64,000 nucleotides of DNA from Nocardia anocheti (GTDB lineage Bacteria; Actinomycetota; Actinomycetes; Mycobacteriales; Mycobacteriaceae): assembly GCF_029675105.1 (NCBI RefSeq), contig NZ_JAQQFV010000006.1:248001-312000 (forward strand), given 5' to 3'. The translations under genes and the position numbers were made by a program. Shown here piece after piece: positions 1-9,217 of the stretch (within the stretch, counting starts at the first letter, position 1; each line of letters begins with the position of its first letter). The notes under the pieces are model-generated. The model was not told the origin of the DNA, searched no databases, and saw only the letters and a list, made by a program, of their open reading frames with translations.

Positions 1-672
1 GTAGAGCGAGCGCACCCGTTCGACGGGTGCGCCGTCGGCATCGACACTGCGTCGGTGCAGCAGCAACATCGGCAGGGCGGTGGTGCAGTCGAGCAGCCCC
101 GCCTCCCTCGGCGCGGCCAGGACGGTCTCGATGCGTTCGCGCGCACCGGCGAGTTCGATGCCGGTCGCGCGGATCGCCGCGTACAGCGAGGTCGTCGGGT
201 CGTAACTGGCACGCAGACCGGCGAATCGGTGCAGGGGAAGGTAGGTGCTCTCCAGGCCGATGCGTTCGCCGTCGGCGAGCAGGACGCGTTCGAGGTGCAT
301 CACCTCGGCGCCGGGTGCGAGTTCGAGATCGGCCGCGGTCGCCGCGTCGGCGGCGACGTTCTCCCACGCGACCAGGATGCGTCCCGGCGTGCGACCGAGG
401 CTGATCGCGCCCTCGGTGTAGGAGCGCAGCGACAGCGGCTGCGCGAGTTTGGGCCGCGAGACCACCGTGCCCCGGCCCTGGCGCCGGATCCTGCCCTCGA
501 CCAGCAGTTCCCGCAGGGCTTGGCGCACGGTTTCGCGCGCGACGCCGAAGCGAGTGGCCAGTTCGCGTTCGGCGGGGACCGGGTCGCCCTCGGCGAGATC
601 GGCCAGGATGGCGTCGATCTCGGTGCGGACCAGGAACACCTTGGGGACGCGCGTGGTGTGCGGGGCTTCCAT
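1..672 (-). CDS. GntR-family regulator with UTRA domain, PhnF-like (3' end outside window)
   Basis: Reading the minus strand from ATG at 672 gives an open frame of 224 codons that runs off the window edge. The N-terminus (about residues 15-75) is a GntR winged helix, with PAERELATRFGVARETVRQA as the recognition region. The remainder looks like the UTRA effector domain, with SLRSYTEGAISLGRTPG at its start. UTRA regulators sense small molecules; the PhnF branch controls phosphate or phosphonate genes. It is divergent from the aminophosphonate oxidase at 770, and two palindromes lie between the two genes, so it probably represses that operon and itself. The effector is inferred, not seen. The C-terminal part of the UTRA domain is missing only because of the window limit. 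Confidence 0.88.
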   Translation of the reverse strand, partial: MEAPHTTRVPKVFLVRTEIDAILADLAEGDPVPAERELATRFGVARETVRQALRELLVEGRIRRQGRGTVVSRPKLAQPLSLRSYTEGAISLGRTPGRILVAWENVAADAATAADLELAPGAEVMHLERVLLADGERIGLESTYLPLHRFAGLRASYDPTTSLYAAIRATGIELAGARERIETVLAAPREAGLLDCTTALPMLLLHRRSVDADGAPVERVRSLY

Positions 673-691
673 GCGACCCAGCCTACCCGGA

Positions 692-705
692 TTGGTCTAT
701 ACCAA
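692..705. promoter_or_regulatory. GntR/PhnF-type operator 1
   Basis: TTGGTCTATACCAA is an imperfect palindrome with perfect TTGGT/ACCAA arms, 20 bp upstream of the GntR gene start. It matches the GGTCTANACC core of the second site and resembles the TGGTATAGACCA-type sites known for mycobacterial PhnF. It probably overlaps the regulator's own promoter. Confidence 0.7.
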
Positions 706-740
706 AAGTTAACCCAGCGTTCCTTCGGCCCACACCTATC

Positions 741-750
741 GGTCTAGACC
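741..750. promoter_or_regulatory. GntR/PhnF-type operator 2
   Basis: GGTCTAGACC is a perfect 10-bp palindrome ending 19 bp before the ATG of the FAD oxidoreductase. It shares the GGTCTA/ACC half-sites with operator 1, about 45 bp away. This placement suits repression of the rightward operon. Confidence 0.7.
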
Positions 751-769
751 ATTTGTCACCATCGGTGGC

Positions 770-1897
770 ATGCGATTGGTCATCATCGGTGGCGGGATAC
801 TCGGCACCGCGCACGCCTGGGCCGCGATCACCCGCGGCCACACCGTCCTCCAGCTCGAACGCGAGCGGGAGGCGCGCGGGGCAACGGTCCGCAATTTCGG
901 TCTGGTCTGGGTCTCCGGCCGCTCGGCGGACGAACTCCCGCTCACCCTGCGCTCGCGGGAGCTGTGGGCCGAGATCGGTGGCCGCGTCGCCGGTATCGGC
1001 TTCCGTCCGGCCGGTTCGATCACGCTGGTCCGCACCCCGGCCGAGCTCGCGGTCGCCGAAGCCGCCGCCACGGGATCGACCGCGACGGCACGGGGTTTCG
1101 AACTGCTCGAACCCGACCGGGTGCGCGCCCTCAATCCCGCGCTGCGCGGAGACTTCCTCGCCGGTCTGCACTGCTCGACCGACGCCGTCGTCGAGTCGCG
1201 CCAGGCACTGCCCGCGCTGCGCGCCCACATGGCCGCGACCGGCCGCTACACCTTCCACGAGGGCACCGAGGCGCGCTCGGTGCTCGACACCGGTTCCGGC
1301 GCGGTGGTGCTCGACGACCACGGCCGCCGCCACGAGGCCGACCTGGTCATCCACTGCCCCGGCGCCGCCCATTCCGGCCTCACCCGCGAGCTGGCCGGTG
1401 ACCTCCCGGTTCGCCGGGTCCGCCTGCAGATGATGCAGACCGCCCCGCTCGGCGAACCTCTCACCACCGCGATCGCCGACGGCGACAGCTTCCGCTACTA
1501 CCCGGGATTCGCCGGGCCGCAGGTGGATTCGCTGACCGCCGAGCAGTCGCAGACCGCCACCGCCGCCGCGCACAAGATGCAGCTGTTGTGCGTGCAGCGC
1601 CTGCACGGCGGTCTGACCATCGGCGACACCCACGAGTACACCGAGCCGTTCGCCTTCGACGTCGACGAGGCGCCCTACGAGCACCTCACCGAGGTCACCG
1701 AGGCGCTGCTGGGCCGCGCGCTGCCGCCGATAGTGCGGCGCTGGGCCGGTGTCTACAGCCAGAGCGTCGACCCCGGCGCCCTGGTCACCCGGGTGCGTGC
1801 CGACACCAATGTCTGGGTCGTCACCGGCCCCGGCGGCCGCGGCATGACCCTGGGCCCCGCCCTCGGCGCGCAGACCGCCGACCTGATCGGATTGTGA
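770..1897 (+). CDS. FAD-dependent aminophosphonate oxidoreductase (TIGR03364/HpnW type)
   Basis: 375 residues, DAO-like fold. The N-terminus carries a Rossmann dinucleotide-binding motif (GGGILGTAHAW, residues 6-16), and the C-terminus ends with a GPGGRGMTLGPALG FAD-contact segment. The TIGR03364 family is known for occurring next to phosphonatase-like HAD enzymes and phosphonate transporters. Members are proposed or shown to oxidise 2-aminoethylphosphonate or N-alkylated or hydroxylated relatives to an aldehyde. Here the next gene is exactly such a HAD enzyme, starting 8 nt after the stop, followed by an ABC importer. The exact amine substrate cannot be read from sequence. The start is the ATG 19 bp after operator 2. 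Confidence 0.82.
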   Translation: MRLVIIGGGILGTAHAWAAITRGHTVLQLEREREARGATVRNFGLVWVSGRSADELPLTLRSRELWAEIGGRVAGIGFRPAGSITLVRTPAELAVAEAAATGSTATARGFELLEPDRVRALNPALRGDFLAGLHCSTDAVVESRQALPALRAHMAATGRYTFHEGTEARSVLDTGSGAVVLDDHGRRHEADLVIHCPGAAHSGLTRELAGDLPVRRVRLQMMQTAPLGEPLTTAIADGDSFRYYPGFAGPQVDSLTAEQSQTATAAAHKMQLLCVQRLHGGLTIGDTHEYTEPFAFDVDEAPYEHLTEVTEALLGRALPPIVRRWAGVYSQSVDPGALVTRVRADTNVWVVTGPGGRGMTLGPALGAQTADLIGL

Positions 1898-1905
1898 GGA
1901 ACACC

Positions 1906-2586
1906 GTGCCGGACAACCGGATCCAACTGGCCGTGCTCGACATGGCGGGCACCACCGTCGCCGACGGCGGACTCGTGCTGCGCGCCTTCGAACAGGCCGC
2001 CACCGCCGCCGGGATCGAGCCCGAGGGGCCGCGCCGCGAGCGGGCCCGCCAGTACGTGCTCGACACCATGGGCCAGTCCAAGATCGCGGTCTTCCGCGCG
2101 CTACTCGGTGATGAGGACGCCGCCCAGGCCGCCAACCGCGCCTTCGAGTCCGCCTACGACGCCTCCATCGCCGATACCGCTGTCGCGCCGATTCCCGGTG
2201 CGGCCGAGGCGATCACGGCCCTGCGCCAGGCGGGCGTGCGCGTCGCGCTGACCACCGGCTTCAGCCGCGGTACCCAGGACGCGCTGCTGACGGCCCTGGG
2301 CTGGACCGACCTGGCCGACCTCACCCTCGCGCCCGCCGACGCGGGCCGTGGCCGCCCCTACCCCGACCTGGTCCTCACCGCCGCCCTGCGCCTGGGCGTC
2401 GACGCGGTCGCGAACATCGCCGTCCTCGGCGACACCACCAGCGATATCGCGACCGGGCTCGCCGCCGGCGCCGGGATCGTCGCGGGCACGTTGACCGGCG
2501 CGCACACCGAACAGCGGTTGCGCGCGGCCGGTGCCACCCACGTCATCGACTCGGTCGCCGAGTTCCCCGCGCTGATCACCTCCTGA
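1906..2586 (+). CDS. Phosphonatase-like HAD hydrolase (PhnX-related)
   Basis: 226 residues from GTG at 1906. The HAD motif I reads LDMAGTTV (residues 10-17), the DxAGTT signature of phosphonoacetaldehyde hydrolases rather than the common DxDGT. Motif II (TTGFSRGTQ) and motif IV (VLGDTTSDIATG) follow. It therefore probably cleaves the C-P bond of a phosphonoaldehyde made by the preceding oxidase, giving phosphate and an aldehyde. Classical PhnX uses a cap-domain lysine for Schiff-base chemistry; which residue would do this here was not established, so the TIGR03351 'phosphonatase-like' assignment is safer than phnX. It is tightly spaced after the oxidase, so probably in the same operon. Confidence 0.82.
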   Translation: MPDNRIQLAVLDMAGTTVADGGLVLRAFEQAATAAGIEPEGPRRERARQYVLDTMGQSKIAVFRALLGDEDAAQAANRAFESAYDASIADTAVAPIPGAAEAITALRQAGVRVALTTGFSRGTQDALLTALGWTDLADLTLAPADAGRGRPYPDLVLTAALRLGVDAVANIAVLGDTTSDIATGLAAGAGIVAGTLTGAHTEQRLRAAGATHVIDSVAEFPALITS

Positions 2587-2627
2587 AACTTCCTCCGCTC
2601 TCCCTCGAACCGAAAGTTGTCGTCATC

Positions 2628-3674
2628 GTGCGTACTTCCCTCACCGCGCGCCGTCTGTCGCGCGCCGCGCTGCTGCTGGCCGGGGTCACCGCGGTCGCGT
2701 TCACCGCGGCCTGCGGTGGCACCGGCACCGAATCCGCGGACGGCCGGACCGTCACCGTCTACTCCGCCGACGGTGTCGGTGGCTGGTACCAGAACCGCTT
2801 CGCCGAGTTCACCGCGCGCACCGGGATCGCGGTGAATCTGGTGGAGGCCGGGTCCGGCGAGGTGGTGAACCGGGTGGACAAGGAACAGTCCAACCCGCAG
2901 GCCGACGTGATCGTCACGCTGCCGCCGTTCATCCAGAAGGCCGAGCAGTCGGGCCTGCTGCAGCCCAGCGGTATCGACACCGCCGCCGTGCCCGCCACCG
3001 ACAAGGACCCCGACGGCAACTACGTCACCCTGGCCAACAACTACCTGTGCTTCATCGCCAACCCCGCCGTCGATGCCCGCGCGCTGACCTGGGACGACCT
3101 GCTGAAGCCGGAGTACAAGGGCAAGCTGCAGTACTCCACGCCCGGCCAGGCTGGTGACGGCACCGCGGTGCTGGTGCTGCTGCAGCAGCTGCGCGGCAAG
3201 CAGGGCGCGCTCGACTATCTCGCGGCCCTGCAGTCCAACAACGTCGGCCCGTCCTCGTCCACCGGCAAACTGCAGGCCAAGGTCGACAAGGGCGAGCTGC
3301 TGATCGCCAACGGTGACGTCCAGATGAACCTCACGAATGTCCAGGAAAAGGGCTCGAAGTTCGACGTGTTCTTCCCCGCCGCCGACGGCAAGCGCTCCAC
3401 CGTGCCAGTGCCGTACGTGATGGGCCTGACCAAGGGCGCCCCGCACAAGGACGACGCCACCGAGCTCATGCGCTTCCTGCTCGCCCCCGAGGCGCAGAGC
3501 AAGCTCGGCCCCGAGGCGTTCGCGGTATCGCCGCGCGCCGATGTGGCCGCGCCCGCCGAGGGTGGTCCGGCCGCCGCGCTGCGCGGTGTCGAGGTGGTCG
3601 CGGTCGATTGGGACAAGGTGCTCGCCGACCTGGACGCCGATCTCGCGGCGTACCAGAAGGCGACCGGTAGCTGA
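2628..3674 (+). CDS. ABC transporter substrate-binding lipoprotein, 2-aminoethylphosphonate type
   Basis: 348 residues from GTG. An arginine-rich n-region (RTSLTARRLSRAALLL) and hydrophobic core end at the lipobox AFTAAC, so the mature protein should be a lipid-anchored binding protein from Cys28. The rest is a type 2 periplasmic binding fold of the iron/thiamine/2-AEP group (VTVYSADGVGGWYQNRFAEF opening). It lies 41 bp after the HAD gene and 28 bp before the ATPase. Ligand identity comes from context: an aminophosphonate degradation pair upstream and a regulator of PhnF type. Confidence 0.8.
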   Translation: MRTSLTARRLSRAALLLAGVTAVAFTAACGGTGTESADGRTVTVYSADGVGGWYQNRFAEFTARTGIAVNLVEAGSGEVVNRVDKEQSNPQADVIVTLPPFIQKAEQSGLLQPSGIDTAAVPATDKDPDGNYVTLANNYLCFIANPAVDARALTWDDLLKPEYKGKLQYSTPGQAGDGTAVLVLLQQLRGKQGALDYLAALQSNNVGPSSSTGKLQAKVDKGELLIANGDVQMNLTNVQEKGSKFDVFFPAADGKRSTVPVPYVMGLTKGAPHKDDATELMRFLLAPEAQSKLGPEAFAVSPRADVAAPAEGGPAAALRGVEVVAVDWDKVLADLDADLAAYQKATGS

Positions 3675-3702
3675 ATCCGGCTGTCTCGAGGAGGAGTTGA
3701 CG

Positions 3703-4892
3703 ATGTCCGACGGTGACCTCCGTACGAAGTCCACGACCACCACCGTGGCGGCGACCGAACCGGCGATCGTGTTCGACCGGGTCGGGGTCCGCTACGGCCG
3801 GGGCCGCAAGGCCACGACCGCGCTGGCCGATTTCACCCTGCGCGTCGCCGTCGGCGAGACCGTCGCGCTGCTGGGCCCGAGCGGGTCGGGCAAGTCGACC
3901 GCGCTCAAGGCGCTGGCCGGTTTCGTCCGGCCCACCTCGGGCGCGGTGCGGCTGGCCGGGCGCGATGTCACCGCGCTCTCGCCCGCCCGGCGCGGGATCG
4001 GCGTCGTGGTGCAGTCCTATGCGCTGTTCCCGCATCTGAGCGTGCACGGCAATGTCGCCTTCGGGCTGAAGTCGCATCGGGTGCCGCGCGCGGAGATCGG
4101 CGCGCGGGTCACCGAGGCGCTGGAGATGGTCGGCATGGCGGGCTTCGCGCGACGGCTGCCGCGCGAACTGTCCGGTGGTCAACAGCAGCGGGTGGCCATC
4201 GCCCGGGCCCTGGCCATCCGGCCGCCGGTGCTGCTGCTGGACGAACCGCTGGCCGCGCTCGACGCGCAACTGCGCCACACCATGCTCGGCGAGCTCCAAC
4301 AGTTGCGCCGGGCCCTGCCCGACACGGCGATGCTCTATGTCACCCACGACCAGGCCGAGGCGCTGGCCCTGGCCGACCGGATCGCGGTGATGCGCGACGC
4401 GCGTCTCGTCGACATCGACACCGCCGAAAACCTCTGGCAACGCCCACCCACCGAGTTCACCGCCGGATTCCTGGGTGGGGCGAACCTGGTGCCGTGCACC
4501 GTCAACCATGTCTCCGGGACGGCGGCGCTGGTCAGCGCCAGCGGCAACACCTTGCGCGCGCAGGTCCCGGCACCCGGGGTCGGCCGCGCCGCCTGGGCAC
4601 CGGAGGACGAAGCGCTGCTGTGTATCCGGCCGCACACGGTCACCCTCGGCAAGCCCGGTGACCACGAGGCCCTGCGCGCCACCGTGCTGAACGCGGTCTG
4701 GCGCGGGGCCTCGACCCGGGTCGAACTGGCCGTCGACGGGCTGCCGGGGGACCTCGCCGCCGAAGTACCCGGCCACTACACCGCCGAACCCGGCGCGATC
4801 GTCGGTGTGCGCCTGCCGGACCCGGCGGGCGTGCTCATTCCCCGCCCGGTCGGCGACTCGGGTGATGCGGTGCGCGGGCCGGGGAGCGAGTC

Positions 4893-4896
<4 letters not shown>
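3703..4896 (+). CDS. ABC transporter ATP-binding protein, aminophosphonate importer
   Basis: 397 residues; ATG at 3703 follows a GAGGAG ribosome site at 3689-3695. Walker A is GPSGSGKST, the signature is LSGGQQQRVAIARAL and Walker B is LLLDEP with a following ALDAQLR D-loop. The C-terminal 120 residues look like a TOBE/OB-type regulatory extension, typical of the CUT1/spermidine/2-AEP group (PotA, PhnT). It energises the two permeases downstream. Its stop overlaps a GTG that opens a short Pro-Ser repeat frame (see 4893-5033). Confidence 0.87.
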
Positions 4897-5029
<133 letters not shown>

Positions 5030-5033
<4 letters not shown>

Positions 5034-5920
5034 GCGTGCCGGTACTGGATCACTCTGCCCCCGAGGCGAAATCCCCAGCGGCGGCGCGAACATGGCTGCC
5101 GGTGGTGTGGACGTTGCCACCGGTGCTCGTCGTGCTCGGGATCGCGGGGTACCCGATTCTGCGGGTGCTCACCGAGTCCGTCGAGACGCCGACCGGTCGG
5201 GGGACCGAGGTGTGGACCTCGATGCTCGGCTCCGCGGCGTTCCGGGAGGCGCTGTGGCGCACCGTCTCCATCGCCGTCTGCTCGACCCTGGGCTGTCTGG
5301 TGCTCGGCACCTTCCTCGCGGTGGTGCTGGCCTTCGTGCCCTTCCCCGGATCGGGTGTAATCGGCAGGCTCGTCGACACCGTCCTGACGCTACCGTCGTT
5401 CCTGATCACCCTCGCCTTCACCTTCCTCTACGGCACGGCGGGCGCGGTGAACGCCCTGCTGGCCGAACTGACCGGCGCCACCGGGCCGGTCATCGACTTC
5501 CTCACCACCCCGCTCGGGGTGATCCTGGCCGAGATCACCTACTTCACCCCGTTCGTGGTGCGGCCGCTGCTGGCCGCGTTCGCCCAGCTGCCGCGCGAAC
5601 AACTCGACGTGGCGGCCAGTCTCGGCGCGTCACCGTGGCGGGTGCTGCGCCAGGTGGTGTTGCCCGAGGCATGGCCCGCGCTGGCGGCGGGCGGCAGCCT
5701 GGTGTTGCTGTTGACGCTCAACGAGTTCGGCATCGTCCTGTTCACCGGCGCCAAGGGCGTCCTCACGCTGCCCGCCCTGATCTACACGCGCGGCATCGTC
5801 ACCTTCGACCTGCCCGGCGCCGCCGTGCTGGCCTCGGTCCAGGTATTGCTCTCGCTCGGTTTGTATCTCGGCTACCGGTTCGTCTTCGCCCGGTTCACCG
5901 CCCGCCCGAAGGGGGACTGA
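5030..5920 (+). CDS. ABC transporter permease 1, aminophosphonate importer
   Basis: 296 residues from ATG at 5030, with about six predicted membrane segments. The EAA loop is visible as EQLDVAASLGASPWRVLRQV near residues 192-211, followed by LPEAWPAL. This is a BPD_transp_1 permease of the PhnU/PotB type. Upstream in the same frame is a Val-Ala repeat produced by the hexamer tract, which is unlikely to be part of the protein. The downstream permease starts 2 nt after its stop. Confidence 0.85.
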
Positions 5921-5922
5921 TC

Positions 5923-6720
5923 GTGCTCGTCTGGACGCCACGCGGAAAGGCACTGGTACTCGGTGTGTTCGGGGTGGTGGTCGCGGTGGTGTTCGTCGCC
6001 CCGATCGCCACCGTGATCGCCGCGGCACTGGCAGGCACCTGGACCGGTCCGCTGCCCTCGGACCTGGGCGTCGCCCGGCTCGGTGACGCGCTCAGCGGCG
6101 AGCAGGCCGCGAGCCTGTCGGTGAGTCTGCAGACCGCGCTGCTCGCCGGTGCGGTGTCGCTGGTCCTGGGCACCTGGGCCGCGCTGGCCTCTCGGGAGGC
6201 GCCGGGCTGGTTGCGGCGCCTCACCGACGCGGTATTCCACCTTCCGGTCGCCGTTCCGTCGGTCGCGCTGGGCCTCGGCGTCCTCATCGCCTTCAACGAG
6301 CGTCCCCTCCTGCTCGGTGGCACCAAGTGGATCGTCATCCTGGCCCACAGCGTCCTGGTCCTCGCCTACGCCTTCAGCGCCGTCTCCGCCGCCCTCGATC
6401 GCCTCGATCCCGCCTACCGCCAGGCCGCCGAATCCCTCGGCGCGGGCCCGGTCCGGGTCCTGTGTCAGATCACGCTGCCGCTGCTGCTCCCCGCGCTCGG
6501 CGCCGCCGCCGGGCTCGCCATCGCCCTGTCCATGGGCGAGCTCGGCGCCACGATCATGGTCTATCCCGCCACCTGGAAAACGCTGCCGGTCAGCATCTTC
6601 GCCCAGATCGACCGCGGCGAGGTCTTCGACGCGGCGGCCGGAACGACCGTGCTCGTCGTGGTGACCCTGGTCGTCCTGGTGGTGTTGGGCCGGGACCGGG
6701 GACGGGCGGCCCTGCGGTGA
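5923..6720 (+). CDS. ABC transporter permease 2, aminophosphonate importer
   Basis: 265 residues from GTG at 5923. It shows several membrane segments and the EAA motif YRQAAESLGAGPVRVLCQI followed by TLPLLLPAL, so it is the second half of the translocation channel (PhnV/PotC type). It ends the operon that begins at 770. An arginine-rich cytoplasmic end (GRDRGRAALR) closes the protein. Confidence 0.85.
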   Translation: MLVWTPRGKALVLGVFGVVVAVVFVAPIATVIAAALAGTWTGPLPSDLGVARLGDALSGEQAASLSVSLQTALLAGAVSLVLGTWAALASREAPGWLRRLTDAVFHLPVAVPSVALGLGVLIAFNERPLLLGGTKWIVILAHSVLVLAYAFSAVSAALDRLDPAYRQAAESLGAGPVRVLCQITLPLLLPALGAAAGLAIALSMGELGATIMVYPATWKTLPVSIFAQIDRGEVFDAAAGTTVLVVVTLVVLVVLGRDRGRAALR

Positions 6721-6772
6721 GGTGCCCCCGCCACTTCCGGGGGCATCCCGTGACTCGAGCTAGGTTGTGCCC

Positions 6773-7447
6773 GTGAATGCGCGCGTCATCCCCGGTCAGC
6801 TCGTCGAGGCCCCGGTGCCGGACATGACCGGCATGGACCGCCGGGCCTTCGGCGAGTTCATCGGCCCCCAGGGTGAGCTCGCCTCCTACGCCATCGGCTG
6901 GACGACCGGCGCCGACCCGCACGCCGCCCGCGTCACCGTCGGCATCGGCGCGGGCAACCCCGGCGGCGCCACTTTCCACGCCGTCGTCTTCGCCCACGAG
7001 GACTCCTACGCCTACGCCCTCGTCGACGACCCCTTCGAGAACGTCCCCGAAGGCGGCCCCGACCTGACCGCCGACCAGGCCCGCGCCCACGACGACCTCC
7101 CCTTCATCTGGTGGGTCATCGACCGCGTCGTCGAACAGGACCCTCGCGCCCGGTGGATGCGCCACTGGCTCACCCGCACCCGGTGCATCCAGACCCCCGA
7201 GGTCTTCGACCTGCGCGAGCCCGTCCTCCTCGTCGCCAACGACCACGACGGCATCTGGCAACTCATCGGCGCCACCTCCGCCGACACCGAAGGCCACATC
7301 GGCCACCTCCACCACGCCATCGACGAGGACCCCACCCTCGCCGAGGTCCTCGACCTCCCGCCGGGCTGGCACGCCACCCGCACCGCCCCGGGCCAACCGT
7401 GGCACCGGGAGAAAGTGACCGAAGAACCCGAGTCCCAAGCACTCTGA
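6773..7447 (+). CDS. Hypothetical protein
   Basis: 224 residues. A TAGGTT box at 6761-6766 stands 6 nt before GTG 6773, so leaderless translation from there is preferred over the in-frame GTG at 6767. The protein is soluble with no signal peptide, rich in Asp, Glu and His, with a tryptophan-rich centre (DDLPFIWWVIDRVVEQDP). An N-terminal segment (PDMTGMDRRAFGEFIGPQGE) suggests a small regulatory or immunity-type fold, but no family is recognised. The codon usage and third-position GC match the neighbours. Confidence 0.7.
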   Translation: MNARVIPGQLVEAPVPDMTGMDRRAFGEFIGPQGELASYAIGWTTGADPHAARVTVGIGAGNPGGATFHAVVFAHEDSYAYALVDDPFENVPEGGPDLTADQARAHDDLPFIWWVIDRVVEQDPRARWMRHWLTRTRCIQTPEVFDLREPVLLVANDHDGIWQLIGATSADTEGHIGHLHHAIDEDPTLAEVLDLPPGWHATRTAPGQPWHREKVTEEPESQAL

Positions 7448-7510
7448 GCCTCCCCGCCCGGCTCGACACGAGCGACTACCTCGCCGGGCGACGACGAATA
7501 GCACCGCGGC

Positions 7511-8398
7511 GTGTGGCAATTGTCGCCCACCCCGGAGCCGGTGCGGGTCATCCCGGTGTCCGGACCGGCGAAGACCTGGGGTCTCCGTGGGTCGGCCACC
7601 GGGACCGGGATCGCGGCTGTCGCCGCCGGGACGGTGTTGTTGTGGGACTGGCGCGACCTCGGCGTGGTCGAGGAACTGCCCGCTGAGCTGCTTCCGGATC
7701 GTGTGCAGGGACACCCCGCGTGGTCGTCGGACGGTCGGTTGCTGGCGCTCACCGGCGGTGAGGAACTGGTGATCGTCGATGTGGCGCGCGGACTGCGGTA
7801 TGACGCCGACGTCGATGGTGACGAGGACGGGATCATGTTCGGCGATTGGAGTATCACCCCGCGGTTCTCGCCCGACGGTCGTCGTCTCGCGGTCGGCAAC
7901 AGCATGCAGGGAACGGTGTGGCTCAGCATGATCGATGTCTCGGCGGACGTCGTTCTCACCGAGCGGTACGCGCGAGGGGATGTGCCACAGCGCGACCTCA
8001 GCGAGTTGGTCGTCTCGGTGGTGTTCAGCCCGGACGGTAGCCGGTTCGCGGCGTGGGTCCGACCCGACGTCGGGCGGACCCGGGCCGATGGCTACCGCGG
8101 TGGGCTCGTGGTCAGGGAATCGGCGACGGGTGACCCGGTGTGGGATCTCCGCGTCGACAACGAGGTGACCGGCGTGCCCGGTGTGGCGCGGTCGGCGCCC
8201 TTGTGTTTCACGGCGTGTGGCACCTGGATCGCGGTCGGCCTGGATACCGGTGTGCTCTGGGTGGATGCCGGGACAGGGGTGCCCGCTGTCGAACTCACGC
8301 CGATCGGCGAGGTTCACGCGCTGGCGGGTGCCGCCCACGTCGGCGTCGTGGCGGCTACCGATCACGGTGTCCATCTGCTCTCGCCTCCTGCGCGATAG
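7511..8398 (+). CDS. WD40-like beta-propeller protein
   Basis: 295 residues from GTG at 7511. Repeated blade signatures of the form FSPDGRRLAVG, FSPDGSRFAAW, AWSSDGRLLALTGG and FTACGTWIAVG recur about every 50-60 residues, typical of WD40/TolB-like propellers. The length is enough for about five to six blades. There is no signal peptide, so it is probably cytoplasmic. Its role is unknown; such proteins are usually scaffolds. A short 63-bp gap separates it from the preceding gene on the same strand. The 149 bp after it shows nothing clear. Confidence 0.65.
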   Translation: MWQLSPTPEPVRVIPVSGPAKTWGLRGSATGTGIAAVAAGTVLLWDWRDLGVVEELPAELLPDRVQGHPAWSSDGRLLALTGGEELVIVDVARGLRYDADVDGDEDGIMFGDWSITPRFSPDGRRLAVGNSMQGTVWLSMIDVSADVVLTERYARGDVPQRDLSELVVSVVFSPDGSRFAAWVRPDVGRTRADGYRGGLVVRESATGDPVWDLRVDNEVTGVPGVARSAPLCFTACGTWIAVGLDTGVLWVDAGTGVPAVELTPIGEVHALAGAAHVGVVAATDHGVHLLSPPAR

Positions 8399-8547
8399 CG
8401 TCGGGTACCCCGCGACGATCCGGATCCGACGGGCAGGACATCGGGCGATACCTGTGGCCGCTCGGTGGACGATGTCGTCCGAATGTCGGGAGGGCGACAC
8501 GGGGTGAGCGGGCCGGTGGTGTCGGTGGGCGGGCCTAGGGTGGGCGG

Positions 8548-9153
8548 ATGTCGGTGCTGCCTCTGATATTCACCGCGGGCTGGGCCAGCGGGATCAACGC
8601 GTACGCGGTGGTGTTCCTGCTCGGGGTGTTCGGGCGGATCGGGTGGGCGGGGGACGTGCCGCCCGGGTTGCAGCGGACCGATGTGCTGATCGCGGCGGGG
8701 GTGTTGTTCGCCGTCGAGGCGGTGGCGGACAAGATTCCGTACCTCGATTCGTTTTGGGACGCGGTGCACACGGTGGTGCGGCCCGCGTCGGGGGCGGTGG
8801 TGGCGGCGCTCATCGCGGGGCAGGACGATTCGCTGCCGACCCTGTTCGCGGCGGCGGTGGGTGGGACGACGGCGCTGGCCAGTCATATCGTCAAGGCGGG
8901 GACGCGGATGGCGGTGAACACCTCGCCCGAACCGGTCACCAATATCGCGTTGAGCACGGTCGAGGACCTCGGCGTGGGCGGTGTGGTCACCCTGGCGGTG
9001 TTCTTCCCGGTGCTGGCGGCGGTGATCGCCGCGGTCTCGCTGGCGATCGGATTGTGGGTGGTCTATCAGTGCGCCAGCCGGATTCGGCGGTATCTGCGCA
9101 GGCGGCGGGAACGCCGGGAACGGCGGCCGGGCCCGGTCGACTCGCTCGAATAG
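8548..9153 (+). CDS. DUF4126-type integral membrane protein
   Basis: 201 residues with about five hydrophobic segments. The opening FTAGWASGINAYAVVFLLG and GRIGW, then EAVADKIPYLDSFWD, match the DUF4126 pattern. The tail is strongly basic (IRRYLRRRRERRERRPG), fitting a cytoplasmic C-terminus. Function in this family is not known. A TAGGGT box 7 nt before ATG 8548 suggests a leaderless transcript. Confidence 0.8.
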   Translation: MSVLPLIFTAGWASGINAYAVVFLLGVFGRIGWAGDVPPGLQRTDVLIAAGVLFAVEAVADKIPYLDSFWDAVHTVVRPASGAVVAALIAGQDDSLPTLFAAAVGGTTALASHIVKAGTRMAVNTSPEPVTNIALSTVEDLGVGGVVTLAVFFPVLAAVIAAVSLAIGLWVVYQCASRIRRYLRRRRERRERRPGPVDSLE

Positions 9154-9166
9154 GACCACCCCCGCC

Positions 9167-9190
9167 CTCACCCGGCGGGTGGATGCCGGG
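9167..9190. promoter_or_regulatory. CTCACCCG motif upstream of fructose bisphosphatase
   Basis: CTCACCCGGCGGGTG contains a CACCCG/CGGGTG inverted repeat with a 1-nt centre and is followed by GATGCCGGG. The CTCACCCG core recurs upstream of transketolase/response regulator and of aldolase/fdhF, always within this gene cluster. It is a candidate site for the cluster's NarL-type regulator. Confidence 0.45.
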
Positions 9191-9217
9191 CGGGCGGGCC
9201 GATGGTGTGCTCGAGGC

